NCBI RefSeq assembly: GCF_004339805.1
Contig: NZ_SLUI01000023.1
Coordinates: forward strand, 1-32,360
Direction of reading: 5' to 3'
Source of the DNA: Anaerospora hongkongensis
Lineage (GTDB): Bacteria; Bacillota; Negativicutes; Sporomusales; DSM-15969
Length of the DNA stretch: 32,360 nt
Position 1 is the first letter of the stretch, and each line of letters starts with the position of its first letter. Below the pieces are notes generated by a model. The model saw only the letters and a list, made by a program, of their open reading frames with translations, made no database searches and had not been told where the DNA came from. Positions 22,202-27,858 of the stretch are shown here, piece by piece. Made by a program: the position numbers and the translations under genes.

Positions 22202-22367
22202 GCGTAGAAATACGTATTTTATTGCGTATTTCTACATATCAATTAAGGCCCTTCAAGCCTTTAATTATATAGTCTCACGCCTACTCGACCAACTAAAAAC
22301 GTACAAGTACGCATTTTCTGCGGATTTGTACGCGAAGAAATATGTATCTTTACACGTATAAATGCAT
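22202..22367. repeat. Downstream iteron array, 21-22 bp phased
   Basis: Same palindrome family: 22202-22215, 22224-22237, 22299-22312, 22320-22333, a weaker site 22342-22355, and a degenerate one at 22354-22367. Most neighbouring sites differ by 21-22 bp, as upstream. The gene between the arrays is thus bracketed by its probable binding sites. Confidence 0.72.
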
Positions 22368-22371
22368 TAGA

Positions 22372-22405
22372 AAAGCCAGTGACTTCTATCACTGGCGCTT
22401 TTTTC
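22372..22405 (+). terminator. Terminator after the iteron-bracketed gene
   Basis: GCCAGTGA and TCACTGGC around 6 bases, then GCTTTTTTC. Confidence 0.85.
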
Positions 22406-22409
22406 TAAG

Positions 22410-22923
22410 CCTAAGTTTTTGGTTGTTTTTTTCTTGAACGATGCACATGCACATAGCACATATACACTTGAGCTGTCCATCTAATCGCCTCGCGGCCTAA
22501 CGCTACTGATAAGGATAAATCCTCTCAGCAGAAGGCGACTCAAACCCCGTTCAAAAAGGTCTAGGTCATCGACAGTTTGCCTGTGACTATTATTTAGCGT
22601 TGCCCTTCGCTCTTAGTAACTCAGCCAGAAATACCCTATAACAGCGGTATTACAAGGATAAAGAACTAAGGTAGTAACCTTCATTTCCCGAAGAATCTAT
22701 TGACGTACTACTTATCAAGTCTGGTTTTAAGTCCAGTAACAAAAGAAGTGGATTACTCCCCACTATAGAGCACCTTTAAACCGGATTTAGACGGCTCTTA
22801 CCCCAAAGATGGCGGGGCTAAAACTAGGAGATATAAAACTTAGGTATATAAATACTGTAGCATATGTAAATGTAAAAACCAAAAAACGCAAAAAAATAAG
22901 CCCCGCGTATGCGTGGGCTTTTC
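22410..22923 (+). ncRNA. Candidate large structured RNA, about 500 nt
   Basis: No credible reading frame lies on either strand between the terminator at 22405 and one at 22898-22923. The stretch is visibly less AT-rich than its flanks. Many local stems are visible: CGCCT/AGGCG enclosing CTGA-GGAT/ATCC-TCAG (about 22485-22543), CGACAG/CTGTGA-type, AGCG/CGCT, ATACC/GGTAT and GTGG/CCAC. The final stem AGCCCCGC/GCGTGGGCT with TTTT looks like a terminator. The promoter is unclear. It may be a large ornate RNA or a structured origin. Confidence 0.42.
22898..22923 (+). terminator. Terminator of the putative large RNA
   Basis: AAGCCCCGC pairs with GCGTGGGCTT with a bulge, then TTCC. Moderate U-run. 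Confidence 0.5.
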
Positions 22924-23150
22924 CGTTGTAGCTAAATTGCCACTTTGGATGCTTTGTAATAAGATTGTTTTTAGGTTTTACATATAAAGAGTTAGCTCCT
23001 TGCTAAATCGCCGGTGATGAAGTAACTCTAGTCCACTGTTCCTGTAGACAACCATCGTCCTCGTGCTTTGCAGAAGAGACATTTATAATGTTATCATGCG
23101 AAAATATTAAATGCAAAAAACAAACATTGTTAACTATAAGAAGGACTCTA
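22924..23150. other. Gene-free leader with an AGAGTT/AACTCT-closed structure
   Basis: AGAGTT at 22988 and AACTCT at 23024 enclose a foldable stretch, and further stems follow before the 23152/23206 starts. It may be a leader of the small gene or part of the structured RNA region. I see nothing more specific. Confidence 0.3.
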
Positions 23151-23205
23151 TATGTTTATTAAAGAAGTTAAAAATCGGGAAAAAATTCTAAAGGAGAGTG
23201 CTTTT

Positions 23206-23370
23206 ATGGCTACAACAGTGCTTATTAACCGTAAGGGCGTCACTGTTGCAAAACATGTTGAGGCAAATGGTGACGCATCAGTTGAGGTTCGCGTAGACGG
23301 TAAACCGCCTATTTATATAGGCGCAAAAGAAACTGAAAACAATAAAATTACAGCAATGATGGATGACTAA
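23206..23370 (+). CDS. Small hypothetical protein (54 aa)
   Basis: MATTVLINRKGVTVAKHVE starts at ATG 23206, with AAGGAG eight bases upstream. An in-frame ATG at 23152 also has a site (AAGGA) and would add 18 residues. It looks like a short beta-rich domain with VEVRVDGKPPIYIG strands. The stop codon is inside a perfect 25-bp terminator stem. No function recognised. Confidence 0.6.
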   Translation: MATTVLINRKGVTVAKHVEANGDASVEVRVDGKPPIYIGAKETENNKITAMMDD

Positions 23371-23420
23371 ATAAGTAATAAAAAACAGATTCATGTGAAT
23401 CTGTTTTTTATTACTTATTT
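23369..23420. terminator. Perfect 25-bp terminator overlapping the stop codon
   Basis: Bases 23369-23393 are exactly inverted at 23396-23420 around a 2-base loop. It takes in the last two bases of the TAA stop and has A/T-rich ends, so it may work in both directions. Confidence 0.85.
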
Positions 23421-23456
23421 TTCACTTAGCCTAAAACGGTATATATTTCCATAAAA

Positions 23457-23480
23457 TAAAAAGCCCATTAAAGGGCTTTT
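23457..23480 (-). terminator. Terminator overlapping the end of the VRDLHK gene
   Basis: AAAGCCC and GGGCTTT flank a 6-base loop that contains the TAA stop. On minus it is followed by TTTATTTTATGG. Confidence 0.75.
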
Positions 23481-23740
23481 GTCGCAGCAACATAACGTTT
23501 AACTTGTTTAACTTGACGCATTACATCAGCTTTTTTAGGCTGAGGTTCGCGCTGAACCTCGAATTGTTTAAGCTCACTTGCGGTTAAATCTCTCGGTCCA
23601 ACCCCTCTTGACTCACAATATTTATGCAAATCGCGAACACGATAAGTTATATTTTTAGCAGTCGGAGGTAAAGCCCAGATGCCATTCACAGCTTCGTCTA
23701 TAGCAGACATTCTTTTCATTTCTTCTTTTGTTAGCATCAT
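23468..23740 (-). CDS. Small VRDLHK-domain protein (90 aa)
   Basis: The ATG overlaps the stop of the GNAT-like gene (TAATG), and GGGAGGG precedes it. The centre has YRVRDLHKYCESRGVGPRDL followed by TASELKQF, clearly similar to the C-terminus of the zinc-ribbon protein at 6685-7038. The C-terminus is basic and helical. Coupling to the GNAT-like gene suggests that the two proteins act together, perhaps as partner or antitoxin. The domain is not one I can name. Confidence 0.6.
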   Translation of the reverse strand: MMLTKEEMKRMSAIDEAVNGIWALPPTAKNITYRVRDLHKYCESRGVGPRDLTASELKQFEVQREPQPKKADVMRQVKQVKRYVAATKAL

Positions 23741-24309
23741 TATAAACCCTCCCGCTTTGTCAGAAATTTATTGATAAGCAATTGTGATTGTTGCGGATAA
23801 AAATGGAGTTTTAATGGTGCTACAGGTACAGCACCAACGTCGCTGGATGCATAGTAATTTGCCAAATTTCGATTTTTAGGCTTAATAATCATATAGCCTT
23901 CTTGCCCAACATCAAAACTATATTTAGCTGCTATTGCTATCAACGTCGGACCAACCACGTACTTGCCACCATCTTTATTTTCTGGAGACGATTCAATATT
24001 GCGTATTAAAACAGATTGAGCCTCGATGTCATTTACGACAGATAAAAGACCTTGGATTTTACCATCTGCTACAATCTTAAAGACATTTCCCCCTACCTTA
24101 TGCCAAATATTACTCCAGGGAAAACGCCATCCATCCCGCGTTAGAGTAGTCAAGTCCAGTTTATCAGCTAATTCATATTCAGCAGGTATTGCGACGATGT
24201 TTTCTCGGTCGATGATAACACAATACATCGATAATGTATCCTTATTATTTACAGTTTCTTGTATTCTTATTATACCATAAATCAGCTTGTGCGTAGGCTT
24301 TTCTGCCAT
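23740..24309 (-). CDS. GNAT-like acetyltransferase-fold protein (189 aa)
   Basis: The pattern GKIQGLLSVVND...VLIRNIESSPENKDG...YVVGPTLIAIAAKYSF..GQEGYMIIKPK...LANYYASSDVGAV fits the GNAT fold. The VVGPTLIA loop is at the acetyl-CoA site, but the usual Q/RxxGxG/A is degenerate. There is no ribosome site near the ATG; GGGAGGA lies on the far side of a 12-bp hairpin (24319-24358). An in-frame stop two codons upstream excludes an earlier start. It forms an operon with the 90-aa gene. A GNAT toxin with partner is one option; a plasmid-borne tRNA- or protein-acetylating enzyme is another. Confidence 0.6.
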   Translation of the reverse strand: MAEKPTHKLIYGIIRIQETVNNKDTLSMYCVIIDRENIVAIPAEYELADKLDLTTLTRDGWRFPWSNIWHKVGGNVFKIVADGKIQGLLSVVNDIEAQSVLIRNIESSPENKDGGKYVVGPTLIAIAAKYSFDVGQEGYMIIKPKNRNLANYYASSDVGAVPVAPLKLHFYPQQSQLLINKFLTKREGL

Positions 24310-24318
24310 TTTTTATTT

Positions 24319-24365
24319 CGTAGACAAAAAAACTGTTATCAACTTGTTTTTGTCTACGTCCTCCC
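24319..24365 (-). promoter_or_regulatory. Ribosome site split from its start codon by a 12-bp hairpin
   Basis: On minus, GGGAGGA (24365-24359) directly touches the perfect stem CGTAGACAAAAA/TTTTTGTCTACG (24358-24319), and AAATAAAAA then leads to the ATG. Folding brings the site to nine bases from the ATG. If the hairpin opens, the distance is far too long. This would make translation depend on RNA structure. Confidence 0.65.
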
Positions 24366-24660
24366 TTCTAATTTTAATAATTACCTGGTCGAGGGCCATT
24401 CCCTCAGCGCTTTAATGTTAGGCTACAGCCTAGAGAAAAAAAGACTTTAACCTGTTTGATACAAGTTAAGCCTTCTAGCAGTTGCGGGATATTCAACTGT
24501 TTGTCTAAAATAAATTTAGACCGGTGCTAATAACCGCGACACTCAGGTCAAGCGTTGCGACACGAGGTCAAGCCCAATGAATTAGCGCACTGAGGAGGTT
24601 TTAGAGAAAACCTACCTAAAAAAAACTTCCTTCACAATATTTAAGATTGTAAATATTGTA
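24366..24660. other. Gene-free spacer with two 20-bp tandem repeats
   Basis: Units 24534-24553 and 24554-24573 share GCGACAC...AGGTCAAGC and are flanked by GTGCTAAT and ATTAGCGCAC as inverted arms. ACAATATTT at 24634-24642 is inverted at 24651-24659. No reading frame is supported. It could be the 5' leader of the GNAT operon or a small RNA. Confidence 0.4.
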
Positions 24661-24666
24661 ACTCTC

Positions 24667-25056
24667 TCACGCGAGCAACGCAAAAATGCACCTAATTAAA
24701 ATGAAAAAAGCCGCTAACAATTTACTTGTTAGGCAGCTTTTTTGATATCCAACGCGATCCAGTAATTCTATAAAACATTCTGCTTGTCGGGCTGAATTGA
24801 TTAGATATACGCACTCACACAATGTTTTTGCAGTACCTATTCGCGTTATATATCTTTTTAGATCAATAACAGTTGAAACATCGTAAGGAAGTATATCAGC
24901 CCTAGCTAGTAGCATCAAAACTTCCGTTTGTGTTAGCCTTTCGGCCTGAAAAAAGGAAAAGGCGTAATACCAATGCTGTTCCGTCATCTCCGCTTCATCG
25001 TCAAATGAAGCCTCTTGACCGAACAATTTATCAAGCAAACTATAACTAATATCCAT
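24667..25056 (-). CDS. Hypothetical helical protein (up to 129 aa)
   Basis: Begins MDISYSLLDKLFGQEAS at ATG 25056, with AAAGGAG somewhat far upstream (13 bases). It is acidic and helical, and RLTQTEVLMLLARADI... looks like a small alpha-helical bundle. The frame runs through a strong terminator (24706-24742) and ends in a hydrophobic tail (LLAAFFILIRCIFALLA). A one-base shift in the CAAAAAAG run just before the stem would end the protein within the stem (QKAA or QKKLPNK), as other genes here do. So the last 25 residues may be an artefact or result from a real frameshift. Confidence 0.55.
   Translation of the reverse strand: MDISYSLLDKLFGQEASFDDEAEMTEQHWYYAFSFFQAERLTQTEVLMLLARADILPYDVSTVIDLKRYITRIGTAKTLCECVYLINSARQAECFIELLDRVGYQKSCLTSKLLAAFFILIRCIFALLA
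24706..24742 (-). terminator. Terminator inside the 3' end of the 24667 frame
   Basis: Near-perfect stem GCTGCCTAACAA/TTGTTAGCGGC, then TTTTTT on minus. Its position inside the annotated frame is odd. Confidence 0.75.
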
Positions 25057-25367
25057 GGTCTTTTAACAGCTCCTTTAATGATTATTGCAGAGTTTAACTC
25101 CTATCCCGAAGAGCGTCTTTCACATTATCATTATTAGAATTGTTCTCGCTACACTTCTTAAAGAAGTAATACCTGCTGTATTTTGGGGGAGAGAAACCTT
25201 CCTTCTGGCTCCGCCTGATGTTTGTTTTTGTAGCCGATTAAATACTCGCAATTATATATTAATAAATACTACTAACCAAATATGACCCATCAGGACTTTT
25301 AGCTCATTTTAAATTAGCATCATCAAAATATAACGTAATCTAAATACAACTATAACGCTATTTACAG
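25057..25367. other. Spacer without a recognisable gene
   Basis: About 310 bases between divergent genes. I found no frame with a ribosome site and no strong structure, apart from the terminator at its right end. Confidence 0.4.
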
Positions 25368-25398
25368 AACGTTCGGTAGAAAAAACCGAGCGTTTTTT
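25368..25398 (+). terminator. Terminator-like hairpin before the excisionase-like gene
   Basis: AACGTTCGG pairs with CCGAGCGTT with one mismatch, then TTTTT. It shields the downstream operon from upstream reading. Confidence 0.65.
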
Positions 25399-25428
25399 TG
25401 TTTCTCATTTTTTATGTTTTACAATAAT

Positions 25429-25453
25429 GACAAGTTGAGACAATTTATGACAA
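25429..25453 (+). promoter_or_regulatory. Three GACAA repeats spaced exactly 10 bp
   Basis: GACAA at 25429, 25439 and 25449, just before the ribosome site of the small HTH gene and after a likely -10 (TACAAT, 25420-25425). Helically phased direct repeats suggest an operator for the adjacent HTH protein. Confidence 0.5.
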
Positions 25454-25468
25454 CTGGAGGAAATCTAA

Positions 25469-25648
25469 GTGCATGAAGGCTTTTTTACAGTGCGCGAAGC
25501 AGCAAAAGAACTAGGCGTAAGTATACGCACTATATACCGTTATATAAAAGCTGGTTATTTATCAACTGAGAGGCTACGCCATGTACCTCATGGCGGGCTA
25601 CTAATACCAAAGTGTCAAATATTTAAAATGAAAAATGGAGGACAATAA
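25469..25648 (+). CDS. Small excisionase-like HTH protein (59 aa)
   Basis: Start GTG 25469, GGAGG eight bases upstream. GFFTVREAAKELGVSIRTIY followed by RYIKAGYL is a textbook HTH_17/excisionase motif. The remainder is a short basic wing. The next gene begins one base after its stop, so it probably heads an operon (25469-27085) and may bind the GACAA repeats in front of itself. Confidence 0.75.
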   Translation: MHEGFFTVREAAKELGVSIRTIYRYIKAGYLSTERLRHVPHGGLLIPKCQIFKMKNGGQ

Positions 25649-25649
25649 A

Positions 25650-26333
25650 ATGGTACGTATATCTAAAGAAAAAATGAAAGAGCTTGCAGCTCAGGAAAGA
25701 TCACGATTAAAAGAAGAAAAAAAGAAAAAGCAGATTGCAATCAATGATATTTTTACCGATAATGAAAAATTCCAAGAGAAATTGAACGAAATGACAGCCA
25801 AGATCGCTCACACGGCAGAGCAGACAGCAAAACAAGCTGACCCTGCAGCCAAAGGAAAGACTGAACCGATAGCCCAAGATCAAGCGGTAAATCAATATCA
25901 AGCAATTAGAAACATCTTAAATCCTATCCTGAATGAAATGCCCTTTGTAGATTGTCCTGTTTGTGGTGGACTCGTAGAAAAAGGCCGTTTTATAGTAACA
26001 GATAGCGGCAATGTGCTACACCATAATTGCTGTGTTTCTCTCCTTGTTATGCCCAGACAACCTGCAAAATTAAAAGAATCGCAAGCGTCGAAAGCTGAGA
26101 AACAAGCGTACTGGAATCGCTTAAGTGAAGCTCTACCAAAAATCAAACCCGTTGATTTTTTAACCAAAGAGCCGATACATGACAAGTACCTGATCGACTT
26201 CCACGGGAAAACAATTGGTACTGTTATCTACACTCCTGAATCTCTTGCGAAAGCAATAATCAAGTATTTCGATGATGATCCAGTATCCGATTCCAAGGTT
26301 TACTTTGAAAACCTAAAAAAACTAATTAAATAA
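25650..26333 (+). CDS. Zinc-finger protein with charged N-terminus (227 aa)
   Basis: Start ATG 25650 with GGAGG eight bases upstream, preferred over the in-frame ATG at 25635, which lies inside the previous gene. Residues 1-85 are charged and helical. Near residue 105 CPVCGG begins a short treble-clef-like motif completed by HHNCC. The C-terminal 90 residues form an alpha/beta domain (PVDFLTKEPIHDKYLIDF...). No enzyme motif recognised. Second gene of the 25469 operon. Confidence 0.65.
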   Translation: MVRISKEKMKELAAQERSRLKEEKKKKQIAINDIFTDNEKFQEKLNEMTAKIAHTAEQTAKQADPAAKGKTEPIAQDQAVNQYQAIRNILNPILNEMPFVDCPVCGGLVEKGRFIVTDSGNVLHHNCCVSLLVMPRQPAKLKESQASKAEKQAYWNRLSEALPKIKPVDFLTKEPIHDKYLIDFHGKTIGTVIYTPESLAKAIIKYFDDDPVSDSKVYFENLKKLIK

Positions 26334-26373
26334 AAATGCTTTAGCACCTAAGGAAATAAAGCAACAGAAAGGA

Positions 26374-26586
26374 TTGATTAATATTTTTAAATGCTATCGA
26401 TGTCCTGTATGTAAACAGGTTATAGCAAATGATAAGCACCAATGTTCCCCTCCTGATCCTATAAATCACGAGTTTATAGAGGAAGCCAAACACCCCTGGT
26501 GGTGGAATCGTCTAGGCCAGTATCCTCCCCAATTCTCATTTTGGATGGACTCCCCCTTACAAAAGGAAGATGAAGATGATGAATAA
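26374..26586 (+). CDS. Small Cys/Trp-rich protein (about 70 aa)
   Basis: The frame opens at TTG 26374, only two bases after AAAGG, so the true start is uncertain. CPVCKQVIANDKHQC is a zinc knuckle, followed by a Trp-rich stretch (HPWWWNRLGQYPP) and an acidic tail. Its end overlaps the next start. Perhaps a small adaptor; no function assigned. Confidence 0.5.
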   Translation: MINIFKCYRCPVCKQVIANDKHQCSPPDPINHEFIEEAKHPWWWNRLGQYPPQFSFWMDSPLQKEDEDDE

Positions 26587-27085
26587 GTTTGCACCAATAT
26601 TAAAGGTCTTGCTGAAAGATTACGAAGGAGGACCGTTAGAGCAACATCAGCGACGAGAAATCATGATAATAGTGGGCGCAGTCTTGGCTTTTATCTTATT
26701 ATTAGGGGTATTTACCACAGAAGATGTCGTTACCTCGTTCAATAATACAGCTCAGAAATTTATAAAATCAACGGTCGATTACAATCCGGAAGAGGCTGTT
26801 AAATACACCACGGGAGGAGCTAGAGAGTTAGTTCTTTCTCAAGCTAAAAAGATTGCTGCAGCTAAAGCAGAGGGCTTTCAAACTGAAATTATTACGGTTG
26901 AAAGTAAAATATTAAGTCAAAGAAAAGCATTCTTAACCGCTGAAGTAACGGTAGATACAAAAGAAAAATGGCCTAATAAAGAGGCCGAACGTTTTACCCA
27001 TGTTTTTGTTATGGAAGGACAAAGAGTCGGCAGCGACTGGAAGATATCTCAACTTTTAGAAATTGAAGCTAAAAAATCTGAGTAG
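26576..27085 (+). CDS. Single-span membrane protein with NTF2-like exported domain (169 aa)
   Basis: ATG 26576 has AAGGA eight bases upstream; it overlaps the previous gene by 11 bases. Residues about 28-48 (IMIIVGAVLAFILLLGVF) form one transmembrane helix after a basic segment. The rest looks like an NTF2-like domain as in VirB8-type or DUF4878-type proteins (helix, then strands ending in WKISQLLEIE). With no other transfer genes present, a conjugation role is not supported. Confidence 0.6.
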   Translation: MMNKFAPILKVLLKDYEGGPLEQHQRREIMIIVGAVLAFILLLGVFTTEDVVTSFNNTAQKFIKSTVDYNPEEAVKYTTGGARELVLSQAKKIAAAKAEGFQTEIITVESKILSQRKAFLTAEVTVDTKEKWPNKEAERFTHVFVMEGQRVGSDWKISQLLEIEAKKSE

Positions 27086-27304
27086 AAAGGAAAAAAATGA
27101 AAAGAATAAATTCTTTATTTTCTTTTAAAAAGCATAATTAAACCCTCTATTTATTTATCTAGATATGATTACATTCAGTTGATACCTTTACCCCTACTAC
27201 AAGGCCTAAAAATGGCAAATAACAGCACATTCCGAATTCCCTATTAGGTAAAATAACACCAAATACAAATAAAAAGCTGAAAGTAAGGAGAATTAAAAAT
27301 TCAC

Positions 27305-27628
27305 ATGAGCGATTTTGATATCGAAATTGAAACTATTTTAAAGAGTATTAATCAATTACAAGTCAACGTAAAAAATGGCGCAATCAGAGCCGTACTGGCG
27401 CTGACGTTCCGGCAACTCGCAGAGTTAATCGAATATGGCTCCGAAGAACTACCTTTAACCCAAAGATGCAAGAGCTGCGCACACATTAACACACACAATA
27501 AATGTGTATATTTTAACAAACCATTTACTGGCTACAACGATAAAGTAATATGTCCCAGACTGCAGCTATCACCATCAAAAAAGGAAAAAACAGAACTTAA
27601 CACAGAGAATAAAATAACCCTCTTTTAA
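27305..27628 (+). CDS. Small four-cysteine protein (107 aa)
   Basis: The ATG at 27305 has TAAGGAGA about 17 bases upstream, with a GAATT/AATTC mini-hairpin between them, so a structure-dependent start is possible. Residues 1-55 are helical. CKSCAHINTHNKC ... VICPRL supplies four cysteines for a zinc site. The acidic and basic C-terminus is flexible. A terminator follows directly. Function unknown. Confidence 0.6.
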   Translation: MSDFDIEIETILKSINQLQVNVKNGAIRAVLALTFRQLAELIEYGSEELPLTQRCKSCAHINTHNKCVYFNKPFTGYNDKVICPRLQLSPSKKEKTELNTENKITLF

Positions 27629-27660
27629 CACTGCTGCAGAAACACTTCAGCGGTGTTTTT
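27627..27660 (+). terminator. Terminator after the four-cysteine gene
   Basis: AACACTGCTG pairs with CAGCGGTGTT with one wobble, then TTTT; the stem starts within the stop codon. Confidence 0.75.
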
Positions 27661-27664
27661 GCTA

Positions 27665-27798
27665 TAGCTGTGGATTTGTGGATGGCTAACGTTTAGTCAT
27701 GGACAACTAACGTCGCAGGGGGAAACATGCTGCGCAATCCCCCTAAATGGCAACTACCTGTCCACAACTAAACTACCCAACCACAAGCTCCACAGCTA
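27665..27798. repeat. Long imperfect inverted structure beyond the rep gene
   Basis: TAGCTGTGGA (27665-27674) is inverted at 27789-27798. TTGTGG/CCACAA and TTTAGT/ACTAAA pair inside, and AGGGGGA/TCCCCCT (27717-27723, 27738-27744) closes the tip. It contains three weak DnaA-box-like words (each two mismatches from the consensus). Candidate replication or single-strand origin near the rep 3' end. Confidence 0.5.
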
Positions 27799-27858
27799 CT
27801 ACTGTTAATCAGTTTTAAGAAGAAGAAAATTATAAAAGTTAACTATTTGAGCTTAAAT

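Noticed and set aside
22410..22923. Group I or II intron
   Set aside because: I could not find intron core motifs (such as a domain V-like hairpin or GUGYG start), nor a reverse transcriptase or homing nuclease.
26576..27085. VirB8 component of a conjugation system
   Set aside because: Only the single-span NTF2-like layout fits; no other secretion genes are present.
27097..27141. 14-codon peptide after the NTF2-like gene
   Set aside because: It has a ribosome site but is very short, with no attenuator or conserved feature; too weak to list.
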